A stretch of 64,000 bases of DNA from Zonotrichia leucophrys gambelii (GCF_028769735.1 NC_088171.1:66082216-66146215); one strand, 5' to 3'. Shown: positions 28,405 through 42,426, counted from the stretch's first letter. Notes: generated by a model not told the origin, from the letters alone. Made by a program: numbers and translations.

Positions 28405-31400
28405 ATACACATTGCTTTCATTACTAAAATGAAGCTGGTTACCTTGGCAAACATCTGGGGGGTGTTTTTGTTTTTTTTCGTTGTGGGTTTTTGTTGGTTT
28501 TTTTTTTTTTTTGCTCTGCCATATTTATAGAAGACAAAGGAGGTACAGATACAGGAGCCCAACTTCTCTCTGTGGAGGTGCACCACAGCTGCTGAACTCA
28601 ATCACTGCTGTCACTGTTGTGCAGGGGAGTCTAACCTTCCTTAACATCCTTCCTACCAGACACTCCCTTCAGTTTTTCATCTTCCCTTGTCTTTTACTGC
28701 TATTGCAAATTAACACCAGTATGGTAAGCTCTCACTGGTTTCAATGCACTTCTTCAGTTTGGCAGCCAGAAATCATTGTTTTGTCTCTTCTACAGTGAAT
28801 AACTGTATTGTTCTTTCTACAAAAAAAAAAAAAGAGACTGATGAGGCAGGTGTGGCACTCAAAAATCAGTCACACAGTGAAACCAGATTGATTTACTTAT
28901 AGAAAAGCATAATCTGGAGTAGCATTCATGAAAACAAAAGAAAACAATTTTAAAAAAAAACAACAAAACTTACATAATCTTAAATAACCTATGGGCAGAA
29001 ATCTGTTATGTTTTCCTGGATTCTTACTGTAATAGGTAATTTAACCCAGAATCTATCTGTATACCCATAAAATATCTGTATTTCTTCAGGTTCAGAGTGC
29101 TACATGCCATTATATCCATCAAATTCAAACTGCCAAGCTCATTGCTTCTGCTGTTGACATTTTGCTATTCACCTCTGGAGTCCTAACAATGAAATGTGAT
29201 GTTGTTTGTACTCTGGGCTACTTTAAGTATTCACACAAAATGGTGAGCACAGCTTTATTTTATTTGGGATTTTTTCAGTTTGGCAGATATTCAGCTTGTT
29301 AGATCAAGGAGGGGATGGGCTGGTCCCAGACCTCTCTTAAGTTCTTAAGTCTCTAGACCTTCCTAAAACTCTCTATTTGAAATAATTACTCATTCTGCAA
29401 TATTTCTCTCTTTAGCTTCCTCCATGACAGCGGGATAACAAAGCCCTCTTCTCCCCTCTTCCAAATACTAAGCAGAATTTCTTCTCTGGAGGTAAACTTT
29501 TGGTGCCTCTCTGCCGGAATCTGTATCATTAAGTGTTGACTGCTCTAAAAGCAGAACAAGCTGACTGAGGCAGATCCTGTCTGTTCAGAACCTTCCCTGC
29601 AGGTTACCAGCCACCCTCCAGGACATCTAAATGTCTTGTGTTCCTGTTACAGAACTGCTGCAGTTTGCAATCCAGTTTGTTAAAAGACCCTGAAATTAGC
29701 AATGTTTTCATAAAGCTGGTGGTAAACTGCTGTTATTCAAGAGTTATTCTTTGGGCTTGCTCAGAAGAAAGGCAGGAGAGCAGCATACAGTCTATCTAAA
29801 TTCAGGCACCTCAATTTTTACTGCTTTTGTGCAGCTGCCTGGGTCACTCAACAGTGCTGCTAACATGCCATGTGAATACAACCACAATAGCTAGAGGAAT
29901 AAGCATCCATAGGTTTGCTTCCTTGCTTTGTTTTTAGGACATGATGACTGATAGCCATGACTTTTGTCTTCTGTTTGCCACACTAAAATATTCTCAAGCC
30001 CCCGTTTTTTTCTTTCTTTATTTTTTTTTCACTCTGCAGCATACTAGGTCGGTTGAGATTTTGTGCACTTTTACCAAGAGTTTGAAGGGAAAATCTGCTC
30101 AGACGTTGGATGGCCTCCCTCTAGTGGCTGTTACTGTGGAATTCAAATGGGGCTGCGATCTACCAAACCCAAGGCTGTGTTTGCATCAACCACTGTATGC
30201 CAAGAAAGTGAATGCACTTGGGGAATAGTCTTAAGAAATCTTATGCCCCATCAAGATACAAACTAGAAACACTACGTTATTGCCAAAGCTTGGTTACTGC
30301 TTTTTCAGTCCTGAAAATACTTACCTTCCACATTCCATCTCTCCCTCTGTGTCCTTACACAGGACAGTCTAAGGACGCTGATGAACCAAAATCTGCATGT
30401 AAATAATTCTTTAATTTTTTTTTTTTCCAGTTCAGTTAGTCACCCAAGTAAGACAAATATGCAAGCCCCTCTTTTTCAGACATGGAAACCTGTGCCTGAA
30501 ACCCTATCTGATTTTTCTAACCAGGCACATTGATCTAGTAAATGATCCTGCTTGTTCTTACAAATCTTGTCCCAACAGATATTTAACAAACAGGTGTGAT
30601 CTGGGAAATGCAGCATCTTTATTCCATTTCCAGTAGTTTTCTGTTATTCTCTGCAGTAAATATCAGTATGTTTGACAGAACCATATCTATATGTATAGCC
30701 AGAAGTTGTATTCCTGTGTTTAAGATCTTGCTGATTGTGATTCATTACACTTGTCTTTTAGACACAAAAAGCTCCAGGAATACATGGTTATGTTTGTATT
30801 TTTTGTGGGAAAATACAGCAATGACAGGGTAGCAAGACAAAAGTTGGAGCTAGAAAATATCCCATTTAAAATGACAAGAATGGAAAGATCCTGCAGCTGC
30901 AAGAGGAGCTTTGCCCTGGTGTCTCCTTTTGGATCTCTCAGACTTTGGTCTCCAAGTGTTAAGTGATTTGCAGGCAGTGTGAAACAACCCAACCCAAGCT
31001 GCATTTACAGAATATCTCTAAAAATGCTGTCTCATGAGTTTATGCTCTGACATCTCAGAAATTAAGATTGCTATTGCTATTCTCTTGACTGCTTTTAGTG
31101 ACATTGTAGGCTGGGGTGTTGTCACCTGAAAATACCAGTTGAATTTCTTCTGTTAGTGAAGAGAAACCAATACTTTTACCCACACTAGATTTTCCACAAA
31201 CTAATTCTGAGTGCTATTTGTGCATTTTCACTGGTTTCAATATAGTTGTATTGATGTGAAATTGCTGTCATTGAAGCTGACTGAAGTTCTCAATTTATTT
31301 TTCTCATCAATACACATAACTATGTCATGGATTAAGGATTTTTGAAATTAAATATTTGTTGCTAGCACAGGAAGAAAAAATGGAGAAAAACATAGATATT

Positions 31401-32109
31401 ACCATGACAATTTCCATGGCTCTCTTCCATATCAATCTGCTTCACCACTTCCACCTCCCCATCATGTGCTGGCCATGGATCCTGGAACTTCCTTAACTAG
31501 GTAACAGAAAATCAAATAGTTAGTCCTTTTAAGAGCTTTGTGTTCAGGTTTATGTGCCCTCTCTGAGATTTTTCTCCACAGAACTGGGGTAAAATGTTTT
31601 GGAATACACATCAACAGATGCCTGGCTGCTAACATGGCTGTCCTTCACTGAGAACAGCTTTCATTACAAAGACAAGATGTCAACACAAAAGACCTAAAGA
31701 CTTCATTTGAAAAATAAAATCCCTCTTCTGCAGCAGCCTCAGTATGATACTGCACATGATCATTCATGTAACCTTCCCACCCAGCACTGCCCTCCAAGTG
31801 CTATTTGAACACTGGGTCACTAACACGTAGTACCTTCACATGAATTTAGTGGTAAGTACTGGATTTTTGCTTTGGTTTTTGTCGTTGGTTGGTTGGTTGG
31901 TTTGTTTAAGGAAAGAGACTAACAGAACAAATTCAAGCATGATATAATTGGAAGGAATTATTGAAACTCAGTTATAACCTATAATGATATATAATAATAG
32001 ATACAGATTTAGGCAGACAACAGGACCTATCCAGGGGATAAACAAGTTTAGAGTTTATCCTCTGCTTGTCACTAATTATCACCTTCTACTTGTCTCTAAA
32101 AACGCCTTC
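28405..32109. other. Intergenic, no recognised gene
   Basis: T-rich tract at 28464-28512 with a T15 run, an A12 at about 28820, and short GGTT repeats near 31885-31904. Open frames up to about 105 residues are unlike known proteins. Confidence 0.6.
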
Positions 32110-32402
32110 TACTAGCTCAGCTTTCTCAAAGTCCCATCCAACCTGGTCTTGAACACTCCCAGGGATAGGGCATCCACAACTCCTCTGGACCACCTGTCCA
32201 GTGCCTCACTACCCTCACAGTAAAGAATTTCTGTCATATATCCAATCTAAAACCATCCTCTTATAGTATAAATCCATTTCCCCATGTGTTTTCCATACAT
32301 GACCCTGTAAAATGTCCCTCTCCAGCCCTCTTACAGGCTCTCTTTGGGTACTGAAAGGCTGCTCTAAGGTCAGCTGAGAGCCTCCTTTCCTCCAGGCTGA
32401 AC
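32110..32402 (-). mobile_element. CR1 LINE 3' region, - orientation
   Basis: On + it reads CTTTCTCAAAGTCCCATCCA, GGGCATCCACAACTCCTCTG, CAGTGCCTCACTACCCTCAC, AAAGAATTTC, then CCCTCTCCAGCCCTCTTACA and CTCCAGGCTGAACAA, the reverse complement of the CR1 3' body. The extreme 3' tail is missing. Confidence 0.88.
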
Positions 32403-34131
32403 AAAAAACTGACTCATGACTTTTAAAACAAGCGCAAAAAGGGCTGTATGGTCCAACTGCAGAACTACCATAGCACTTTGCCATAAACATCAGCATGTGT
32501 CAGTTATAACCAGAACTTAATTACTTTTTTTCTCCCCTTTTGTATATTGCATTTACCAAATAAAGCAACATTTGTCCCAGGGAAAATTCAGAAAAATATT
32601 ACTTTTTCACAGAAAGCATTAAGGAAAAGATAACATTTTATGAAAGAGAAGAAGGGACAGTGATGGCAGGGAATAAATGCTTTGAATAGCCTGAGATGTG
32701 CATTACCATCCCAATTAAAAATCTCTTCATAACAGATGGCAATAAATGTAGTGTGGGGGAAATTTTGGAAAATGCTGATACAATGGCAAAGCAGAAAGAT
32801 ATCTGACAAAGCAGGAATTACTCCAGGACATCCACAAATATACTGGAAGGCACTGCCTTCTAGGAATACAAACCTACTGACTTCACATTTTCACCACCTC
32901 CCAAATTGAGGAAATCAGGCATCTTTTTAAGTTAATTAAAAAGTAGGGTAAAGTGTAGCTCAGTATGGGGGAAAAAATTAATTTATACATATTTTTTCTT
33001 TAAATAGTTGCTTGAGTGACTGATTTCAGATTCAGAATTTTCCTGGGGTGCTGTTCATAAAAAAACAATTTGTCTGAGAAGTGGTGCTGCTTATGAAAGT
33101 TAAAATAAATTTTGTCATGAGCTGCTCACTCTACTTTTGTTCACCTCTTTTCTCTCATTCCATCAAGGTTAGCAGAGTTTTGTCCTTGAAAACCAGGAAC
33201 AGGAAAGAGCCACCTCGTGAGCAGCAATACTGAGCACTGCTCTGGACACAGGTTTGCTGCCACCAGGGCTTAAGAGCAGCCACCAGCAGCACTGCACTGC
33301 CCAGGTGTGGAGAGAACCACAAGAGAGACTTGACAGCCCCTCTGTTGCCTTTCATTTCATGCCTTTTCTTAGTGGTGGAGGTTGGGAGGAAGGAAAAGCG
33401 CTGCTTCAGAGCCTGGACCTCTCTCACAGGACCAAGACAACACAACCCCAAAGGCAGCATCCCCTCTAAGCCCTTCCCTTTACTTTTTTGCCATTACAAT
33501 TTCAGTGTGAGCTGTTCTGCATGTGTTGACTCCAAGAGGCAACCTTGCATCTTCCCTTCCCTTTCCTCCTTGCATCACCACCACAGATTATGAAGACAAA
33601 CACAGGCAGCTTACACATGAGCCACTGTGCCCCCATTTCTGTAACATGCACACCTAAACCAACATGAGGCTGGAAATCTTGCAGCATAAAAGGCTGCCTG
33701 ATTGGCCTTGACCTTCCAAATGCCATGCTTGTGATTCCAGGGTCAAACCTATCTACCACAGGCTAATCTCCACCAGCACCCTGAAACAGCTTGTGCTTCC
33801 CCTTCAGCATTTCTCTCTAGGCAAAGGGACAATTTCTTTACACTCCTATGCCACCAACTGATCCGAGTTTTCCTCCTGCACTTCACAAGCTGATGCACAG
33901 GAGTTTGCTCTTTAGAAATCTGCCTGAACTGTTGCCATCCTTGGGAATATTATTCTGCAAGACATGAATGAAATCAACAGTAACTTTTGCTGGGCACTGG
34001 AGCCATATATTTATGTCTGGAAAACATGCAGGGCTTGAGGCGGATCACATATAAGTGGGCTGCAGTCTTGGATTTGTTTGGAATGGCTCCTGAGGTATTA
34101 AAAGGTCTTTTTTCCCAGCTCCATGCTCAAA
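32403..34131. other. Intergenic, no recognised gene
   Basis: Unremarkable non-coding sequence. Frames of 70-121 residues have no recognisable domain. Confidence 0.6.
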
Positions 34132-35236
34132 GAAGTGAGGATTCCTCAGCTCTGGTCCTCAAGGTTGTTTATTTTCTCTTATTTAATACATTATTTTTCG
34201 GACCCACTGAGATCTGTCCAGCAGGTCAGTCTGTGGTACACTGGCCACCCTCAGGGCAGTGTTATCTTTTTATAATAGAAACTATGTGTACTTTATTTAC
34301 AATAATTTTCCAATACCTATTACCTATGTTAGACAGTCTGTCTCTACCCTAAACCAATTCAGAAATGTCACCATCCCAGCAGAAGATGGAGGAGAAGAAG
34401 AGGAAGAAGAAGGACAGGACATGTCCAGATTCCCCCATCGTGCCTCTTAAACCCCCATTCTAAATGCCCATTCTAAATCCCCAAAATTCTACTTTTTCAC
34501 CCTGTGACAAATTAACTACCATTCTATTCAAACCCTTGTGGCTTGTAAATCTTCACACAAAGTTGGTAACTTTTTCCATGGGCTAAGATCAAAGGCATAG
34601 GTGTTTTGGACTCCGTGCCAAGGTCTCTGAGCCCCCTGCCAGGGTCTCGAATCCTCCAGGGCAGCCAGAGGAATGTCCTGGGTCCTGACACTGCAGGACA
34701 CTTAGGCAGGCCCGTGCCCAGTGCTGCCTGGCCCTCAGGCAGGGTGCCTGCCTTGCCAGCAGCGTGCCCCATCCCCACTCCAGCCCTGTGGCCTTCCGAG
34801 AGCCCCCAGTGCCACCGCTGGCCCCAGTGTGCCTCGGCAGCACGGCAGTGACCAGCAGCCCCTTCACCCACCTGCATCACAGTGCCCACGCTGCCAGCCT
34901 TGGCACACCCCTGCAGCTCCTGCAGGATCCCATTCCTGGAACCAATGCCACGAGCCACCTCCCACTACAGGGAGGGGCAGACCCCCCACCATCCACAACC
35001 CAGCCTCAATCCAGTGTTTAGGAAGATGGAGAGAAGCTGATGAGCAGCTGTGGGTAGGATGGAAAGGGTCACCTCTTAACCCTGTGCAGCAACAGGAATT
35101 TGTCTGACCAGGTGTGTGAGATGGCATGCAAGAATGATTTGCTCTGGAATTCTGGTTTGTGTGTTTTCTCGTTTGCCCAGCAAGACAAGTTATCTCACCT
35201 GACCAGGGAGATAGATGTGGGGGCATTCCTCAGAAG
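34132..35236 (-). mobile_element. Solo LTR with 4-bp target duplication
   Basis: The element at 34136-35232 begins TGAGGATTCC and ends GGCATTCCTCA, giving TGAGGA/TCCTCA terminal inverted repeats. It is flanked by GAAG at 34132-34135 and 35233-35236. A 4-bp duplication fits class I (ERV1-like) insertions. Reverse AATAAA at 34168-34173 near the left end indicates - orientation. It is 1097 bp with no internal retroviral genes. A GA-rich stretch and a GC-rich U3-like part give long spurious frames (up to 144 residues) that are not genes. Confidence 0.8.
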
Positions 35237-37981
35237 AAAAGATTTTCTTTCAAGATGAGTTTGCAACAATGTAGGAAAAAGAAAACCAACACCCCTCCTT
35301 AAATATGTACAAAGGCTCAATTTCATATTTTGCCACCAGAAATTTTCATTTCAGTGGGGTATGCAAAAGCAAAAGTGTGTGTGTGGCGGGGTGAATGTTT
35401 AACTAAAATAAACTCACGATTGTTGAGCTTCAAAGCAGACCTCAGAAGCTGGAAAGAAAGAATTGAAACTCAGAAACAAGCAAGAAGCTTATTTAAAACA
35501 AAGTGTTCTGATTTAAGGAAATGCATGTCATCTTCTTGAGCTGTTAGGTTGCTGACAGTCATAAGAGTGCTAAGCTGCACCTCCTGTGTTTAAGCATCTG
35601 ATGGATAATAAGGAAAAGTCTCACTTCTGGTAGCTTCCTCTGATATGTTTCGGAGGAAGCTTTTCTGTGCTGTTTTTGACCCTTAAACTAATTCTAGTGT
35701 ATATGGGAGTGCTGCAGTCCTGGTTTTGAGGAGCTGAATTCTAGAGGGTGGTTCAGGAAACACTTGCCTCTCCCAGTGGGAGTGAGCTGGACTTGTGGGG
35801 ACATGCTGGGTGCCAAGGACAGGCAAGGGGAGAGCTGCTCTGCAGGAGCTGCCAGTGCCCACCCCAGCTCCCATTTAGACATGGTTCTGCCAATTTCCAC
35901 CCTGGCTGTGTGCTGGCATCAGGGCTTGTATTTCAATGTGTGCAACACAGCTTTAGGTGTGGTCAGATGAATTTGCTCATAGGTGAAAGGAGGGCATAGG
36001 CTTAGGTGGTCTGGTTGAATCTTCCTCCTAAAAAACCCAGGGCTGTTGGCAACTCAGCATTTGGGAATGAGAAGAAAAGTCTCTGTTACTGCTGGACTGA
36101 AGTTTCATTAGTTATATGCATGAGTTATCACAGACATTACCTGATGCTGTTGTTTAGAGAGAAAAACGAATCTTCATTAAATTACTCTCATCTAATTCTG
36201 CTATTCAAGGAGCTGTTTTCTTTGAAGCCTCTTACACCAATGTCTGATAGTTGAAAAGGTAAAGGAGAACCAAGTGAGGGAGCACAAGCCCATTTAGTAG
36301 CTGTGCTTTTCCAACAAGTCTTACTGAAGTCTTACCTGTCCTTATCCCATCATCACTAAGTGCTGTTTCAGTGAGAGGCAAACAATTGGTTGTGAAAAAA
36401 AGGGACTATTCCTTTGCAGTAGTTAAATTCCAATGACTGTGAATTGCACACAGACCAAAGCCTGCTGTAAGTTTTATCTTCTCAGGTGAACTATAATATC
36501 TGCATGGGGGCTAGAGGACAGGAGAATTTTTTCAGAATTTCTGCAATTAGGTGTTTTTGTGATTGCTGCAATGGTGTTGCAACACTTTCCCTCGAGCAGG
36601 TTTTTCAAAAGAGGAAGGTTTTGATGGTGAGATTACAACAACTTCGTGGGCATGAGACTCAAAAACAGTCACAGGAAAATCCCTATTTTTTTAATACTTT
36701 ATTAAAATTGCTATGAGAAGTTCTTGCTCAATCAGGAAGTCTCATTAAAATAATGGAGAACAGGAACAAAAGAACAAGGATTAGTTATATGAGTAATGAT
36801 GAAGACATAGGTACAAAATACCTTTTTTCTAGAGCATGGCTTATTCAACCAGCATCCTGTCTGCAATCATATTTAAAAAACCTGTGTGTCTCTGTCTGTC
36901 TGACTTTTGAAGGGTGGGGACTAAGCTAAGGAAAATGAACAATTATCCCAGGCAGAACAGAGCCACATTAGTGTATATTAGAATGACGTGTGCATTGCAG
37001 GGAAGGTTGTTTTCCAAGAGCCCATCTACAAATGACAGTGGGATGGAGAGGCACCAAAATTATTTTGAATTATTAAGTTGCTGTGCTGAAAAGTTCAGTG
37101 CAAGCTAAAGCATCTGAAAACAACCACAGGTCTCTCTGTTCAAGCAACTGGCCAGGTAAAAGCTTAAAAATAAGGAAATGTCTAACGTGATAGATTAATA
37201 CACTAGCATTGCTACTCAGAAACTTCTGGTATTTCTCTTTCATCTCACACTCACATCCAAGGGGTGTGAATGAGGTGTTCTTTCTAACAGCTCTATTTGG
37301 GAGGTAAGACTGCTGCATCAGAAAAACTGCAGTGAAGGACAGCTCCCATTTCCCTGTGATCCTACTGCCACCACTGGAGACATACCTGTAGCCACTTTTC
37401 TTATTTTCCTGTATACCATTCAGCTCCCAACTGAGGAATTCACATCAGGATGATGCAGATATACTTTCAAAGTCTAGGAGTGGTTTAGCTCTCCATCCAC
37501 AAACAGAACTATCCACCATTTTCATTCCTTTGCAACAACAGACAAAATTTATGGCTATATTTGCAACCTTCTTCCTGCCTGAAGCTGACTTGAGTATGAT
37601 TCTTCGAGTTTAGACAGATACAATAAGCAACTGTGTCAAAGCCACTTGGAATTGTGGCTAGCACACAGCTGTGTGGATCCTTGGAAAAGTAAGTATAAGC
37701 CAGAAGGCAACATCTTCTTCCATTGATTCCAAATTTTGGTGTCAGATTAGCAGCAACAAAAAATACACTGAAAGATTGCAGGTTTAGGCTGCTCATGTTC
37801 TCAGATGTCTCTATCTGGTGAAAACCAGCCCTGTGTTAGTGTGACCTACCCCTTCAGGTCATGAGTGATCTGGGCTTGTGGGCTTGCACAGGACACTGTG
37901 GGCTCCCTGCTCCAGTAATCAACTACCTCATGCTCACACTGGTGCAAAAGTTTGTCACATTTGCAGCAGGCAGCGACACCA
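35237..37981. other. Intergenic, no recognised gene
   Basis: About 2.7 kb with no LTR ends, CR1 landmarks or conserved coding frame that I can recognise. Confidence 0.6.
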
Positions 37982-38538
37982 TGCTGTGAGAAACAACTAC
38001 TCACTTTGAAATTTTAAAAAAGGTTTATTAAACCTTAACAAAAATACAAGAAAAGGACTATATAAGGAAAAATTCACAGCGCTGGCAACTGCCCCTTGTG
38101 CATACTACGTGGCCAGTTCATATTCAAGATGAATGCTCAGTCTTTTATACCCCTGGGGGGTTGCATCAAGCAGCCTTGGCCCCTCCCAAAGTCTGCCAGT
38201 CAGCTCTTCTTTGCCATTTATCAGTGGTTACTGCTTTCTTGCAATTTAATTGGAGATCAGGTGTTGCCATGCCACACCCCCTAAGCACCAAGCTTTTCCA
38301 TTCCCAACTGCCCCAGGTAAGGGACACGTGCACACCTTCTGTCTACCTGTCCTAGACAACCCAGGCTGTCTGATGGTCACAGTACAGGGGGAGAAAGGGA
38401 ACTATGGGGTGAGCAGAGGCCATCTAAACTACAATAACATAACTCTACATCAATAAAGCTTTCCTTAATATTCACACAATAGTTATCCCTTAATTGCAAG
38501 AGCCAATCACCTCATTATCCATCTATAACACTGCTGTG
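37982..38538 (-). mobile_element. Probable solo LTR, - orientation
   Basis: TGCTGTG occurs at 37982-37988 and again at 38532-38538, bracketing about 545 bp that starts TGAGAAACAACTAC and ends ATCTATAACAC. Reverse AATAAA lies at 38024-38029, about 40 bp from the left end, the same layout as the LTR at 24561. The exact ends are uncertain because the direct repeat overlaps possible TG/CA termini. No internal genes. Confidence 0.65.
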
Positions 38539-41500
38539 CACCCATGTCCATTTTGAGCTGGTACAAGAGCAGCCATGACATGGTGCTCCTTTCCCACCCC
38601 CTTTCCCTGGGACAGATGCCCCACATTTCGGGGAAGAGAGAAGAAGCACACTTTAGTATCTTTTTTTGCCTGGAAGCTGGGAAGGGCTGCTCCAGCACAT
38701 CGGATGGGCTGGCAGCCCTGTTCAGTGGCAGGACAGAGCTGGGCACTGGCACAGGGAAGGGAGTGAATGGTGATTGCTGTGCCAGCCAGTAGCTACAGGC
38801 AAACTTTCTCTTGCAGCTCTCAGCCTGAGGGGATTGCTTAGCATTTAGCAGCTCTTATATTTCCATTGGCAATACTCCCTGAACCGCTGCCTCGGCCTAG
38901 TGATGCTGCAGTAGCTTAGTGTGCTCCCACAACTCCTGCAGTAAGTGCATCCGAGGAGATGTGAGTAGTGGGATAGGCTATTGATGCTGGGCTTAGGGTG
39001 AGATGGGAAAATCAAGGCCAGGGTGTGAATATTCTCATCCAAGGTTTTTTGGGGTTTTTTGTGGTAATCAGGAACAAAGATCATGGATGACTTCCAGACC
39101 CTGCTGTCTCTTACACTTGTCATCAGGGAAGGAAAGCAACAGGAAAGGAGTACATTGGAAAACTGATCCCTACAGCAGGAGCAGCTGTTGAAGACATCCT
39201 ATTAAAGCAAGTAGGAGGCAGCTCCTCCAATGTGTTTCCCAGGCTGCAGTAACAGTTCTGCAGTAACAGTTCTGGTGACTTTCTAACAGTGCAGAGAGGA
39301 CAGAGGCCAACTTGCCAAGGAGCTGTCAAGAGGGAGTCCAGAAAGGGTAAAAAAGAGCTTCTGGTGCTCAGGCATCTTGTGCACACTCACTCTTAGCAAA
39401 GAGAGCAGAGGTGACAGTGGAACCACATGCTGTCGTTCCAGAGGTGAGCCAGTTCTGGAAAGCCGTTCAGTCCAGTGCATCAGTAGCGGTGCTGGCTTTG
39501 CCCGTGGGCTGCTTTAATACACTGGGAATATCATTTTACCCTTTTTGGCCGGTTCTGTGAATGGAAAATAAAAGCACTGATCTCCCTGGTAAAAACATGC
39601 TGGTGTCTCTGAATGAGAAGTGCTGATATTACTTCTCGTGACCTTTATTTTCCCACTTGAGCAAGGCATAAACTGCTGGTGACCAGCAGAGATGGATGTC
39701 AATGGGCACACCCCTGCATACCCTGAGGGATTGTCTGCACGGAGACTGCTTGTGTCCCAAATTATCCATATGATGTGACTATATTGCATGAAAGTGAGGG
39801 CAGGAATTTGGCCTGGAAGAAGTAAGGGGGCTCAATAGCACAGCCTGGGGATGCACACCTCTCTCATGGCCATCAGAACCCACTTTCTGCTTTTTTTTCT
39901 TTTTTCTTTTCTTTTTTTAGAGGGGGGAAAGGTGTTCCAGTGGTCACACTGCTGGCCTGGACGTGGCCACTGACCTGCACTGTGGTGCTTCTCCAGAGTC
40001 CTGGGGAAGGTCATGAAGGGCCATTTCAGACCTACATACCTTGGAAATACTTTCTCTTAATTCCCCCTTGCTTCTCTTTCTAATCTGAAAGGTGACTTTC
40101 AAGAATTTTCTGTCATGCAGGAGTCATGTGCAAGATAAGCAGCCTGAGATAAATGCCAAAGATAAGTTAAGGCTGTTATTTGAAAACCAGCTGAATAGGA
40201 TTGAAAGTCTTTAGCCTCTAAGGGGGTAAGAAAAAGTCTTGGTCTTCATTACATGACTCTAGGCAACAAGCATGCTATTTTAAGATTTGTGGGCAAGTCT
40301 TGTTTTATCTTTTATCTGAACTGAGATTATCACGGCTGATACTGATCCTGCAAATAACTGTTTGGTTTAGCTCCTTCATGGTATGTTATCCATCCAAACT
40401 GGTCCTTAAATGACTCCTCTGCTTGCCTGGAGGCCTGCAACTTTTTGTTCGAACAGCTGGACCACGTCCTGAAATCACTATCTCCCTGTGATGCACCTGG
40501 AAACTTAAAGGAAGTGCCTTGGTCAAACTTGGACAGGAGTTTTTTGTTAGAGCCTGGAACTGAGTCCCAGGCTAACATCCCACACACTGAGAGGGATGAC
40601 TTGTCACCCCAGAATTGCCCAGCACTCTTAGATCTGACTTGGATACATTCAGGTGAGTGTCTGACTGAGTGTTGTCCTTGTAAGATTGGGTTTAAAATCC
40701 TGTGCAACCACAGCTTCTGAGCACATCTGTCAGAGCCACATGGCCACTTTTGGACAGGCAACCTAAAGTGATGGCAAGGAAAAAAAAGGAAGAAGAAAAT
40801 AAATATATGTGCTGTGGAAATGTTTCATCTTTCTGACACAAAAAGAACAATCACAAAAAAATGTTATGCCCATACTGGAAAACATACAGGGATTAACATG
40901 GAAATAACAATGAAATATGTAGGTAATGTGAGCTACACAGTGCAGTACAACAAATGTCAACCACCTAAAGCTTTCTGACTGTGGAGAATATATCTGGTTC
41001 CAGGTTTATGGCTTCTGAGGCAATGGACTGCAATAAGATCACAGCAATCTGCTTCCTGAAAAAGTGATCTAGCTACAAATAATACATGCTCATTATTATT
41101 CTATATATATCTCAATCAGTAGTCACTTGTGCTTCTTGTGCAGGCCAGTCGTAAAATACAGTTAACAGAAGAGCATGCACTATGCTCATAAAGTTATGTG
41201 ATAATTTGAAAGTTAACGTGCTCGTTGTTACTGCCCCCTATGTTTATTTCTCACAAGTTACAGTAGGGAAGAGATGGAAAGAAAGAAAAAGACAGGAGAA
41301 AAAAATTTACCTGTGCTTCCATTCCTCATATCCCTGCTTTGGGCTGCTGGGAAGCTCTAGGCAGGAGTCCTACCAGGTGCTTCTAAAAGCAGCATGCACG
41401 AGGGTGAAATCCTGTTAATCTTCCAACTCTTTCCCAGACACGTAAACAAAGCAATAGTAAATACACACAGTATATACGAAAATACTGGTTCTTATTCTGC

Positions 41501-42054
41501 TTCTCTGCATAAATTCTTGACCTTGTACAGTAGAGTTTAGGCAGTGGTTATGAGTTTTAAGAAACATGGGTTTTTTAATAACTGCTATGGGAGAGCTGCT
41601 GTGTGCCAGCCCATAGGAAAGCATGTGAAGATTAGAAGTCAACTCCAGCCTGAATTCAGATTTTCTGGGGGAATTGACTTCAATTTGTTGAAAAATAGAA
41701 TTTCCCAAACCAAAATGAACAACATCTTGCATAAATTTTCTTCACTACAATGCTTGCATAGATTGCATATTTTAATCTTTATCACTTCTCTTTTCATCAT
41801 CTCAGATTTTACAGGTGAATCAGCTGAAATGTCCAAGGATTTCTGTTTGGATATAGATTCCCAGGCATCTTTCTACTCAGACGTAGAACAGTAGTGCACA
41901 TTCTGGATAACACAGTCACCTTTCCCTCAATGATCAAAAAGGGCCAGTAAGATTATTTGATAGATCAACCTTATATAACAATTCAATTTTTCATCTAGAT
42001 TTTACCAAAATCAGCTTCAGATAATGCTTCTGCATGTGCATGTGTACCTATGAA
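38539..42054. other. Intergenic, no recognised gene
   Basis: At 40330-40761 a 143-residue - strand frame overlaps a 91-residue + strand frame. Neither shows a domain I know. A T-rich run lies near 39892-39918. The remainder is featureless. Confidence 0.55.
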
Positions 42055-42360
42055 ATAGAATCATAAAATGGTTTGAGTTGGAAAGAGATCTTGAAGATTT
42101 TGTAGTTCCAAACCCCTTTCCATGGGCAGGGACACTTTCCACTAGACCAGGTTCCTCAAAGCCCCATCCAGCCTGGCCTTGAACACTGCCAGGGATGAAT
42201 CATTCACCACTTCTCTGGCAGCCTGTTCCTTTGCCACATCATCACCACAGCAAAGAATTTCTTCCTTGCCTGTAATCCAAACCCACCCTTTTTAAATTTA
42301 AGGTCATTCCCTGCATCCTATCACGGCATACTCTTGTAAGAAGTCCCTCTCCGGCTTTGT
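42055..42360 (-). mobile_element. CR1 LINE 3' end, - orientation
   Basis: It starts AGAATCATAAAATGGTTTGA, the reverse complement of the CR1 3' tail. It continues CATGGGCAGGGACACTTTCC, ACTAGACCAGGTTCCTCAAA, AGCCCCATCCAGCCTGGCCT and TCCCTCTCCGGCTTTG. It lies 66 bp downstream, in transcript sense, of the splice donor of the GCNT2-like pseudogene exon. Confidence 0.9.
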
Positions 42361-42426
42361 CCATGTGTGAAACAAGCACAAATGTGTGTATCTACAGAAA
42401 AAACAAGTGGAAGAAATCATGCTCAC

